From contig JAGWAZ010000017.1 in assembly GCA_021296135.1 (NCBI GenBank), positions 1 through 35,837 of the forward strand: a DNA stretch of 35,837 bases. The letters are read 5' to 3'. The notes under the pieces were generated by a model. That model was not told where the DNA came from. It was given only the letters and a program-made list of their open reading frames with translations, and searched no databases. The position numbers and the translations under genes are program-made. Below, piece after piece: positions 19,619 to 28,394 of this stretch. Position 1 is the stretch's first letter, and the number at the start of each line of letters is the position of its first letter. Source of the DNA: Chlorobiota bacterium (lineage in GTDB: Bacteria; Bacteroidota; Ignavibacteria; OLB7).

Positions 19619-20126
19619 TCTTTCCTGATATCGAGGCTGAAAACATTTGAGCGATCTTCTTCGAAGAGTTGTAGGATGTGATTGCAGAAGTATCCTGAAT
19701 GATCCGAGCCTTTGGAATAACACTCGGCCTCAATTTATGTCGTCCGAAGAACAATACGTATCCGTCGTTATCATATATCTCGAATCCTCTGGGCCCCTCT
19801 TCTCTGTCGGTCAATGTTCTATGGAAAGAAACGTTGCAGTCATGAAACTCCGATGCGAGAGTATCCGGATCTTCCACGGAGACAAATGCGCTCCACAATG
19901 CCCACCGAGGACGAGTCTGATTTGGTATCGGGTTGATCTCAGGCGCTATTTCTTTCAGGAGAATTTATGTGTCGTCGCGTCCGATAATAGCGAAGAAAGG
20001 TTCATCATCAGGGGCCAGATACTTTATTTCAAACCCGAGAGCATCGACGTAAAAAGTCACTGCGGTTTCCAGCTTGCTGACGATGAAGAAGGGAAAAATA
20101 TGGCCAAGTTTTGTATGTCGTTTCAT
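19578..20126 (-). pseudogene. VOC/glyoxalase-bleomycin resistance family protein interrupted by one in-frame TAA
   Basis: MKRHTKLGHIFPFFIVSKLETAVTFYVDALGFEIKYLAPDDEPFFAIIGRDDT-TAA-ILLKEIAPEINPIPNQTRPRWALWSAFVSVEDPDTLASEFHDCNVSFHRTLTDREEGPRGFEIYDNDGYVLFFGRH, one frame across the stop (TAA at 19967-19965). Confidence 0.88.
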
Positions 20127-20227
20127 AGCTCAGGATTCTTAGTCTCCTGCTGATAAAAATAAAAGTGGAGGTCCACCCTGGATAGAATGCAAAAGCGCAA
20201 GAATCTTATGAATTCCTGGGCTTCGAG

Positions 20228-20301
<74 letters not shown>

Positions 20302-20328
20302 CTTCGTCTGACTTTCAGTGAAGTTCTG

Positions 20329-20401
20329 TGGTCAGGGGCGGAATCGAACCGCCGACACATGGATTTTCAGTCCATTGCTCTACCAACTGAGCTACCTGAC
20401 C
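20329..20401 (-). tRNA. tRNA-Phe (anticodon GAA)
   Basis: Minus strand GGTCAGGTAGCTCAGTTGGTAGAGCAATGGACTGAAAATCCATGTGTCGGCGGTTCGATTCCGCCCCTGACCA. Confidence 0.95.
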
Positions 20402-20560
20402 GGATTCCGATTCCCTTGTCTATAGAAGCAAGATAAACTTACGATCCCTTAATGGTCAATCCAAGATGTGGTGCTGATTATTTTCTGTTAAGGGGAACTG
20501 GTCGAGTCTCAATGTTTTTCCCAGGCCCTGCGACCAACTTCTCTTTGCTATATTTCCGGA

Positions 20561-21178
20561 ATGGAGCAATTCTACTCGTACTGTCCCGCTACGTTTGTTC
20601 TGTTGGTTGTGACAACAGGGATGAGTCTCATCGCCTTTGCAAGTCCCGGACTCTGGCGTTTCCTCGCGTTGGAGCCGTACCGGATGTTTACCGAAAAGGA
20701 ATTCCATGGCGTTGTTACCAGTGGCTTTGTCCACTCCGGATTCTGGCATCTTGCAATCAACATGTTTGTACTCTATATGTTCGGCTGTGATCTTGAAGCA
20801 ATACTCGATAGTCCGCAGTTTGTTATCGTTTATCTTGTCGGTCTTGTAATCGGGAGTCTTTATCCTCTTCTGAAGTATCGGAATCACCCTGAGTACATCG
20901 CCATTGGAGCTTCCGGGGCTGTTTCGGGTGTTGTGTTTGCCTACTGCCTTTTCTTTCCGTTCCGAACGCTTTATCTTCTGGCTGCTATTCCCATGCCTGC
21001 CATCCTCTTTGCCCTATTGTATGTCGGGTACTCGATCTATGCAATGAAAAGAGTTAACGATAACATCGGGCACGAAGCTCACCTGGCCGGTGCAGTCGGT
21101 GGATTGTTAGCTACAATCATCATAGAACCAGAGTCTCTTTCTGCTTTCGCCACACAGTTCCAGGGGCTTTTTTCATAG
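20561..21178 (+). CDS. Rhomboid family intramembrane serine protease
   Basis: Multi-TM; FVHSGFWHLAINMFVLYMFG, GASGAVSGVVFAY (catalytic Ser), GHEAHLAGAVGG (catalytic His). Confidence 0.93.
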   Translation: MEQFYSYCPATFVLLVVTTGMSLIAFASPGLWRFLALEPYRMFTEKEFHGVVTSGFVHSGFWHLAINMFVLYMFGCDLEAILDSPQFVIVYLVGLVIGSLYPLLKYRNHPEYIAIGASGAVSGVVFAYCLFFPFRTLYLLAAIPMPAILFALLYVGYSIYAMKRVNDNIGHEAHLAGAVGGLLATIIIEPESLSAFATQFQGLFS

Positions 21179-21179
21179 C

Positions 21180-22013
21180 ATGCAGAACTCCCTTACCATA
21201 TCTCGGGTGATACGCATTACCCTGCTTGTTCTCTTTATCCTTGCACTCTTCCGACTCGCCGGACTTGTCAACCCCTGGTCTATCTTGATACCAACGATGG
21301 TCTGGTCGGGCTATGAATTCTGGCGACTTATTACCTACCCGATTGCTCTCAACTTCGGAGGACTCCTGATCGGTTCAATTGTCTTCTCTCAGCCGGGAGA
21401 AGAAATAGAGTCGATGTTCGGAAAAAAGAGGTATGGCCTGACCCTTTTGATCGTCACACTGTTGACATCTCTAATCCACATGGCTTCCTTCTGGGGGAGC
21501 TCAACTATCGCTCTCTCCGGACCGATCAACATCAGCCTCTTTATGATGGTCGGATACGTTTATCTCTTTCCGGAAAGCAGTGTAACAATCATCTTCTTTA
21601 CTGTGAGAAGCAAGATATTGTTGCTGCTGATGATCGGTTTTGTTCTTGTGGTCTCCGGCTTGGCAATTGCCGACGGAATTTCTCCACTGATTCTGTTGAG
21701 TGAAGGTCTCATCGGGCTTATTGTCGGAACCATCTGGTTCCATAGTGCCTATCAAAAGTATCCGGTCTTGCTTGGTCCGGCTCACACGCTTGAAAAACTT
21801 TTTACTACGAAGGAACCGATTGGTAGTCGTGCAGGTTCTAAAAGGATAGCGACACAGATCAAGAGGGGAAGAAAGAGGGGAGAAAAAGGGGAGAAGCCAC
21901 TTTCCGACGAAGAACGATTGAACGCTATTCTTGAGAAGATCGGTGATCGCGGATATGATAGTCTGACAAAAGAGGAACAGGCCTTTCTGAGTGAATATTC
22001 CTTACGATTGTGA
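21180..22013 (+). CDS. Rhomboid-like membrane protein lacking the catalytic motif, with C-terminal 'ILEKIGDRGYDSLTKEEQAFL' domain
   Basis: Starts 1 nt after the rhomboid stop; TM topology and the C-terminal motif are typical of rhomboid relatives; no GxSG or catalytic His region. Confidence 0.75.
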   Translation: MQNSLTISRVIRITLLVLFILALFRLAGLVNPWSILIPTMVWSGYEFWRLITYPIALNFGGLLIGSIVFSQPGEEIESMFGKKRYGLTLLIVTLLTSLIHMASFWGSSTIALSGPINISLFMMVGYVYLFPESSVTIIFFTVRSKILLLLMIGFVLVVSGLAIADGISPLILLSEGLIGLIVGTIWFHSAYQKYPVLLGPAHTLEKLFTTKEPIGSRAGSKRIATQIKRGRKRGEKGEKPLSDEERLNAILEKIGDRGYDSLTKEEQAFLSEYSLRL

Positions 22014-22215
22014 GATGCTGAGAGTCGGAGAGTTACAGGTCAGGAATCGATACCTTCTCTGTTTATCTGAACTCTGTCCTAAGAAAGGTCTATTACGTAC
22101 CTATTAGCACTACCGGTGAGTGATTGTTAATGAGGGGGAAAAGGTTCGTATTATTAAGGACTATTGGCGAATTTTGAGGCTGTCAGAACTGTACATTCGA
22201 TACTACCGCGAGATT

Positions 22216-22845
22216 ATGGCAGAAAACGATACCAACTTTGAATCCATGACCGGTCTCCCGGAAGATACCCGCCCGACTCGACTTAAAAGTCTGAACGAAA
22301 TTGTCAGACCAAAGTTAAACGAACGGTTTGGAGGGGATCAACTGATATACTCCGAGCATCGGGATGAGCTTTCAATCACCGTTTCGAAGGACCAGTTGAG
22401 AGACCTGATGCTCTTTCTGCGGGACCACGATGCCCTGAAGTTCTCAATGCTCAAGGATGTACATGCCGTCGATTGGTATCGACGTAAGGACCGATTCGAA
22501 GTCATCTACAATCTTTTCTCTCTTGAACACAGAATGCGGTTACGGGTAAAGTGTTTCGCGCAGGAGAACGAACCACACGTCGATTCAGTCGTTGATATGT
22601 TTCCCTCTGCTGACTGGTACGAGAGAGAGACCTATGACATGCACGGAGTAGTCTTTGACGGCCATCCCGACTTGCGTCGTATGTATATGCCGGAAGATTT
22701 TGTTCATCCGGAAACGGGAGAATCTCTTCATCCACTTCGCAAGGAGTTTCCGATGATGGGAGTTCCCGGTTCGCTCCCTCTCCCGGAACAGGAGGTCTCG
22801 GACAAAATTGGTTCAAACGGCCTCAGCGGGACTACAAAAGACTGA
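22216..22845 (+). CDS. nuoC: NADH-quinone oxidoreductase subunit C (30 kDa)
   Basis: FEVIYNLFSLEHRMRLRVK, WYERETYDMHGVVFDGHPDLRRMYMPEDF, HPLRKEFP. ATG at 22216. Confidence 0.94.
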   Translation: MAENDTNFESMTGLPEDTRPTRLKSLNEIVRPKLNERFGGDQLIYSEHRDELSITVSKDQLRDLMLFLRDHDALKFSMLKDVHAVDWYRRKDRFEVIYNLFSLEHRMRLRVKCFAQENEPHVDSVVDMFPSADWYERETYDMHGVVFDGHPDLRRMYMPEDFVHPETGESLHPLRKEFPMMGVPGSLPLPEQEVSDKIGSNGLSGTTKD

Positions 22846-22892
22846 CCTGTTGTTGCAAGTGAAAACACCAGAAGCTTTCAGGAACATAGAGC

Positions 22893-24173
22893 ATGAACGT
22901 TAACGCATTATCAACTCTCGAGAGAGTAACCGATATCAGGCAACGCAAGATTTTGCATCGCGTGATTGATAAAAACACGACGGTTACGTTGCATGATCAG
23001 GATCCGCTTGAGAATGATATGGTTCTGAATATGGGCCCCCAGCATCCTGCTACGCACGGAGTACTGCGTGTCCTGTTACGCCTTGACGGTGAGACTGTTG
23101 CTGCCTGTGTCCCTGAGCTTGGATATCTGCACAGAGGCTTTGAGAAGCTTGGGGAGAACATTACCTACCATGAGTTCCTTCCGCACACCGATCGGCTCGA
23201 TTATCTCTCCCCGATGTCGAACAACGTGGCGTACGCTCAGGCGGCTGAGAAGGCGGCCGGAATCGAGATCCCACCCCGTGCAAAATGGATTCGGATGATG
23301 ATCTCTGAACTGGCCCGCATCTCTTCACACCTGATGGCAATGGGGGCTACGGCAATGGATGTTGGAGCCATCACGATGCTTCTCTGGACGTTCCGTGAAA
23401 GGGAAAAGCTTTACGATGTCTTCACCAAGATCTGCGGCGCTCGCTTCACTACAAGCTATACGCGCATTGGTGGCGTTGCTAATGATTTTACGCCCGATAT
23501 CATCCCCATGATCCGAAAGTTTCTCGATGAATTCCCGAAACATCTGAAAGACTTTGAAGGACTTGTCAACCGCAATCGCATCTTTATGGACAGGCTGCGA
23601 GGCATAGGATACTATGGTGCGGAGGATTGTGTCGCGCTGGGATTGACCGGGCCAGTATTGCGAGGAGCAGGCCTAGCCCATGATCTGCGTATTGATGAGC
23701 CATATCTTCTTTATGAGGATGTCGATTTCGATGTTATCACTTACACCGAAGGAGATGCTTATGCGCGCTACATGGTGAGAATAGATGAGATGAAGGAATC
23801 GCTAAAGATTGTTCGTCAGCTCCTGGAGAAAATTCCGGAAGGACCGTTCATTGCCAATGATGCTCAGCATGTTCTGCCTGAGAAGCAGGAAATCTATACA
23901 AAGATGGAAGAGCTGATCCAGGATTTTATGCTCATCAACTTCGGAACAATGCCGGAGCCGGGTGAAATATACTCGGCTATCGAGTCTCCGAAGGGAGAGC
24001 TTGGTTTCTACATCTGTTCAATCGGTGAGGGATACGCCTGGCGCATGAAGATTCGCGCCCCTTCGTTCTGCAACCTGCAGGCCCTTGCACCAATGTGCGA
24101 AGGAGAGATGGTTGCTGATGTTGTCGCGATTATCGGTGCAATCGATCCGGTTATGGGAGAAGCTGACAAGTGA
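22893..24173 (+). CDS. nuoD: NADH-quinone oxidoreductase subunit D (49 kDa)
   Basis: MVLNMGPQHPATHGVLRVLLRLDGE, YLHRGFEKLGE, C-terminal GEMVADVVAIIGAIDPVMGEADK. Confidence 0.96.
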   Translation: MNVNALSTLERVTDIRQRKILHRVIDKNTTVTLHDQDPLENDMVLNMGPQHPATHGVLRVLLRLDGETVAACVPELGYLHRGFEKLGENITYHEFLPHTDRLDYLSPMSNNVAYAQAAEKAAGIEIPPRAKWIRMMISELARISSHLMAMGATAMDVGAITMLLWTFREREKLYDVFTKICGARFTTSYTRIGGVANDFTPDIIPMIRKFLDEFPKHLKDFEGLVNRNRIFMDRLRGIGYYGAEDCVALGLTGPVLRGAGLAHDLRIDEPYLLYEDVDFDVITYTEGDAYARYMVRIDEMKESLKIVRQLLEKIPEGPFIANDAQHVLPEKQEIYTKMEELIQDFMLINFGTMPEPGEIYSAIESPKGELGFYICSIGEGYAWRMKIRAPSFCNLQALAPMCEGEMVADVVAIIGAIDPVMGEADK

Positions 24174-24244
24174 ATTCAATGAAAAACTCAAAACTAAAAA
24201 GATAAGAGCCAATCGCTTTTCCTTTCGATTTTTTAATTCCTCCC

Positions 24245-24958
24245 TCATGAATACAGTTTGCTTAGGAGTTTGCGCTTTGCCATAGGTAGAAGCGTTTCGG
24301 TATATGGGTAGTCAAACTCGGTTGTGAATGCATACGTAGCAGGGTTTGGTAAGTCGGCAAGCTCGTTAATCAGTTTCTGCTTGATGTGCCACGCAGTAGA
24401 GTCTAGTCCTGTTAGAGGAAGCGATTTGATTCTCCGTGTCTTCAGGTTGCGGAACTTTTGATCTGCGCTTGAAAAGATTGATACTTCGTAGCCGACAAGA
24501 TGAATCATCCCGCTCTGGGTGTCCGGAACGAGAAGATATCCTTCATCGACATAGGATGGAAGCAGGCCTACCTCCTCGATAGCAACGTGCTCTTCGATAA
24601 AGTTATAGATCGTCCGTCCTTCTTCTATTGTCTCCCGAATTTTCGGTAACGCCCACCTGGTCAGTTCTTCTACCGCATTCAGTTCCTCCCGGCTCATTGT
24701 GAACGCTTCATGTAAAACCCGTTGTGACTTCAGGTCAAGGCCAACAATGCGTTTCGGGAGTTCGCGACGAAGGTCGTCTCCGGCACGAAGAATATCAGTG
24801 AGATTCTGGTAGAGAGAAATCAATTCGGCAAGAGTGGGGTAGAGTCGATCATGGGCAAATTGATTGCGGGCGTTTTTCAAGCCTGCAAGGATACGATACT
24901 GTCCACTTTCATAATCTTTGAAATTTTTGATAAATGTCTCAAGTCGAAGCGATCTCAT
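24245..24958 (-). CDS. Hypothetical protein, 237 aa
   Basis: Long ORF in a gap between divergent plus-strand genes; no family recognised. Confidence 0.75.
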   Translation of the reverse strand: MRSLRLETFIKNFKDYESGQYRILAGLKNARNQFAHDRLYPTLAELISLYQNLTDILRAGDDLRRELPKRIVGLDLKSQRVLHEAFTMSREELNAVEELTRWALPKIRETIEEGRTIYNFIEEHVAIEEVGLLPSYVDEGYLLVPDTQSGMIHLVGYEVSIFSSADQKFRNLKTRRIKSLPLTGLDSTAWHIKQKLINELADLPNPATYAFTTEFDYPYTETLLPMAKRKLLSKLYS

Positions 24959-25102
24959 AAAATTCCTCCTTCGCTATGAGAGACATACCTTGCAAATGAA
25001 TGTAGAAGAAATATCTCTCCGTTTCACATATCACGCCACATCTCTCATAAAAACGTCTTCCTAGCTTTTACTATTTTACCTTGTTACGAAAAAACGAAGG
25101 AT

Positions 25103-26407
25103 ATGAACAAAGTTGCTCTACATACAGTCGGATGTAAGCTGAACTATGCGGAAACAAGTGCTGTTGGCGAGCGTTTCAAACGAGAAGGATTTGAAATTGC
25201 CGAGCTTGGCAGTGATTCAAATATCATCGTGATAAATTCTTGCACGGTGACCGAGAATGCAAATCGTGAATGTCGTCAGATTGTGCGACGTGCTCTGCGC
25301 AAAAATCCGGAGGCTTGCGTTATTGTCACCGGCTGTTATGCTCAGTTGAAACCTGAAGAGATAGCTTCGATTGACGGAGTTGACTATGTGCTCGGTTCTT
25401 CCGAAAAGTTCCGTCTCTTCGAGATCATCGATAGCTTCACCAAGCAGGAAGTACCGCAAGTTACGGTCGGTGAGATTGCTCATGAGACAAGCTTTGGGCC
25501 TGCCTTCAATAGGGAATCGGATGCCCGAACACGCGCCTTCCTGAAAGTGCAGGACGGATGCGACTACAACTGCTCATTCTGTACAATTCCCCTTGCTCGT
25601 GGAGCGAGTCGAAGTCAACCTATCTCTGAGGTAATTCAACAGGCAACAGAGCTTGTTGAGCGTAGCTATAAAGAGATTGTTCTGACCGGTGTAAATACTG
25701 GTGATTACGGCAGGAAAAATGGTTCAAGCCTTTGTGAACTGCTCCTTCGTTTGCATGATGTCAACGGGATACAACGCCTGCGCATTTCATCTATCGAACC
25801 GAATTTGTTGACTGATGAGATCATTAAACTGACAGCCGCTTCAGACCGAATGATGCCCCACTTTCACATCCCCCTTCAGAGTGGATCCGACACAATACTC
25901 AGCAAAATGCGTCGGCGGTATCGAAGTGAAGATTACAGGAATCGGGTTGAGACAATTCTTGAAACGATCCCCGATGCTGGAATTGGCGTCGATGTGATCG
26001 TCGGTTTTCCAGGCGAGGGAAAAGAGGAGTTCATGGCGACATATGAATTCCTTCATGATCTGCCGGTTCAGTACTTCCATGTCTTTACGTATTCCGAGCG
26101 GGAAAAGACTCCTGCCAGGGAGTTCGCTGGATGTGTCCCGGTTAAGGAACGGCGTCGTAGGACGCGAATGGTGAGAACTCTTTCCGAGAAAAAGAAAGGG
26201 GAGTTTGCCGCTTGTTTTTTCGATAGCGTACGAGCTGTACTCTTTGAGGCCAAACGAGTCGATGGAACGATTCAGGGTTATACGGACAACTATATACGAG
26301 TGTCAGTAGAAGGGAAAGAGGAGATTCAGGGGCAGATCATTGATGTGAGAATCGGAGAATGGCAAGGAGAGTCCGTACGTTCTGTCCCCTTTACGCAAAC
26401 CGTGTAA
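25103..26407 (+). CDS. mtaB: tRNA (N(6)-L-threonylcarbamoyladenosine(37)-C(2))-methylthiotransferase MtaB-like
   Basis: HTVGCKLNYAETSAVGERF, INSCTVTENANRECRQ, VQDGCDYNCSFCTIP radical-SAM motif, GVNTGDYG, IPLQSGSDTIL. Confidence 0.93.
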   Translation: MNKVALHTVGCKLNYAETSAVGERFKREGFEIAELGSDSNIIVINSCTVTENANRECRQIVRRALRKNPEACVIVTGCYAQLKPEEIASIDGVDYVLGSSEKFRLFEIIDSFTKQEVPQVTVGEIAHETSFGPAFNRESDARTRAFLKVQDGCDYNCSFCTIPLARGASRSQPISEVIQQATELVERSYKEIVLTGVNTGDYGRKNGSSLCELLLRLHDVNGIQRLRISSIEPNLLTDEIIKLTAASDRMMPHFHIPLQSGSDTILSKMRRRYRSEDYRNRVETILETIPDAGIGVDVIVGFPGEGKEEFMATYEFLHDLPVQYFHVFTYSEREKTPAREFAGCVPVKERRRRTRMVRTLSEKKKGEFAACFFDSVRAVLFEAKRVDGTIQGYTDNYIRVSVEGKEEIQGQIIDVRIGEWQGESVRSVPFTQTV

Positions 26408-26416
26408 TTCCGTTGT

Positions 26417-26650
26417 TTACTCGACCGCGTTTTCAATCCCAACAGTGTATGTTCCGGGATCAACGCGAATCCTCAGCACGTTTGGCCTGCAACAGACAAC
26501 ACAATCCTCAACATATTCTTGTTGGTAGCCACCAGTCATGTCTAACAACGTTTCGTTTGCTTCTCCACATGCAGCACACGACCATCGAAGAGGAGTTGTT
26601 TCTCCTTCCCGCGCAGTGATCGGTTTGCGGTCGTTCCAGTTGATATCCAT
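26417..26650 (-). CDS. CPXCG-type cysteine-rich small protein
   Basis: CAACGEANETLLDMTGGYQQEYVEDCVVCCRPNVLRI. Confidence 0.85.
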   Translation of the reverse strand: MDINWNDRKPITAREGETTPLRWSCAACGEANETLLDMTGGYQQEYVEDCVVCCRPNVLRIRVDPGTYTVGIENAVE

Positions 26651-26657
26651 GACTATT

Positions 26658-26735
26658 CTTTTGCGCCTCTTGGCGTTCTTAGCGGTTCCTCATGTTCCTG
26701 AAAGAAACCGTAAAGGAGGCAAAAGGAGCGCTAAA
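26658..26735. repeat. Imperfect inverted repeat
   Basis: Arm CTTTTGCGCCTCTTGGCGTTCTTAGCGGTTC (26658-26688) versus reverse complement of 26704-26735 (CTTTAGCGCTCCTTTTGCCTCCTTTACGGTTTC). Confidence 0.7.
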
Positions 26736-26867
26736 GTTCTACCGTTCCGATCTACTATGATCTCCAGTTTGAAAGCCGTACTGTCGGTCAGTATAGGATG
26801 TCTTCTCACTCACAACTCGCAAATCGTCATCGACCATTCAACTCGTTCGGCTCTTCCCGATACCTCT

Positions 26868-26976
26868 GTGAATCACAAGCAGTGCTAGGAAACCGCTCGA
26901 AGCGGTTCTCTCCTGCGAGGATCACTCCTATCACCGCGCTAAAGCACGGTGCTAATAACACTATGAACTTCACGTT
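26868..26976. repeat. 109-bp dispersed two-hairpin repeat, copy B
   Basis: See copy A at 18529-18637. Confidence 0.9.
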
Positions 26977-27184
26977 GTAGAGTTCTCTATGCTAACTTCG
27001 CACTTCTAACTTCAATCATCCGTAAAGTACCTTTAGTAACCTTGAAAAAACGGTAAGAATTCCGTATTTTTAATGCTTAGATTTGCTCTTGCGCTAAAGC
27101 AGAAGATTCATTCAACTCATCCACAAAGTGTCAGAATTTTAGCAGATATCAAAGATTTTAATACACGCTCATTTCCTGAAGACT

Positions 27185-28303
27185 ATGAAATTTTCCGTTT
27201 CGACCCATGATCTTGCCAGTGCTCTCGGAAGGATTTCCGGGGTCATTCCTCCTCGTTCTCCAATGCCGGTTCTGGAGAACATCCTCCTCCGACTCGAGGG
27301 CTTGTCTTTGTCCTTGACTGCAACTGATATGGATGTCACAATTACAACAACTCTTCAGGTTAAAGGGGAGCGCAATGGTTCCATCCTCGTTCCCGCAAAG
27401 CGTTTTATTGACACGGTTCGTGCTCTTTATGAGGGAGAGTTAGAGTTTGATGCCGACCCTGATTCACATCGCGTTGTAATGAACACATCTTCCGGTCAAT
27501 TCAAACTTTCAGGGCTTGGACCGAATGAATATCCAAAACTTGTCAGTTTCGAAGGCTCGATTTCGATATCATTGCCAATGGAAAAGTTTTCAGGGATGAT
27601 CGAACGGACAATCTTTGCCTGTTCTTCTGATGAGTTCCGTCTGGCAATGACTGGTGTTCTCTTCCAATTCCGTCCCGATGAAACACGTTCGGTCGCCACT
27701 GATGGCTTCCGCTTGGTTCGCGTTATAGATCATGAGGCAAAGGCGGAGGTTGAGGAAGAGCTTGATATTGTCGTTCAGCCGAAAGCACTCCACCTTGCAA
27801 CGAAGGCGTTTGAGACTGACTCGGTGACTCTTGGGGCAAATCAGACTCACGTCCGTTTTGAGGATGGAACGACTACGATTACAGCACGATTGATTGATGA
27901 AAAATATCCGAACTATGAGTCGGTGATTCCACAGGCAAACGACAAACGAATGATTGTTCGGCGTGATGATATCCTCGGTACTGTCAAGCGCGTTAGCCTC
28001 TACTCAAACGCTCAGACACGTCAAGTAAGAATGAAGATGGGAGAGAACAGCTTGCAGGTTGCTGCTCAGGATATTGACACTGGTGGAGAGGCTCGTGAAA
28101 GTATAACCTGTGATTATGGTGATGATGAGCTGGAAATCGGCTTTAATGCTCATTTCGTGCGTGAAGCCCTCGACCGTATTGACACAAGTGAGGTCTCCTT
28201 CGATTTCTCAACACCACTTCGTCCATCCCTTATTGCTCCGTACGGGGCCAAGAATGGGCAGGAAGTTCTGATGCTCTTGATGCCGATAAGGCTGAATAAC
28301 TAA
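27185..28303 (+). CDS. dnaN: DNA polymerase III subunit beta (sliding clamp)
   Basis: MKFSVSTHDLASALGRISGVIPPRSPMPVLENILL; C-terminal LIAPYGAKNGQEVLMLLMPIRL. Confidence 0.96.
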   Translation: MKFSVSTHDLASALGRISGVIPPRSPMPVLENILLRLEGLSLSLTATDMDVTITTTLQVKGERNGSILVPAKRFIDTVRALYEGELEFDADPDSHRVVMNTSSGQFKLSGLGPNEYPKLVSFEGSISISLPMEKFSGMIERTIFACSSDEFRLAMTGVLFQFRPDETRSVATDGFRLVRVIDHEAKAEVEEELDIVVQPKALHLATKAFETDSVTLGANQTHVRFEDGTTTITARLIDEKYPNYESVIPQANDKRMIVRRDDILGTVKRVSLYSNAQTRQVRMKMGENSLQVAAQDIDTGGEARESITCDYGDDELEIGFNAHFVREALDRIDTSEVSFDFSTPLRPSLIAPYGAKNGQEVLMLLMPIRLNN

Positions 28304-28323
28304 AGGCCACTACGAGATTGACT

Positions 28324-28374
28324 GGAGCGGTGTTGAAGGCTTCCGAGAAGAACATTTCGGTATCCTTCAGCTCC
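28324..28374. other. Bulged hairpin between dnaN and recF
   Basis: GGAGC-(ggtgt)-TGAAGG-ctt-CCGA-loop-TCGG-tat-CCTTCA-GCTCC. Confidence 0.55.
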
Positions 28375-28394
28375 GCTTCAGTGTTATTGAACTA

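Noticed and set aside
26977-27184. oriC upstream of dnaN
   Set aside because: Only one weak DnaA-box-like match; no cluster or clear AT-rich unwinding element.
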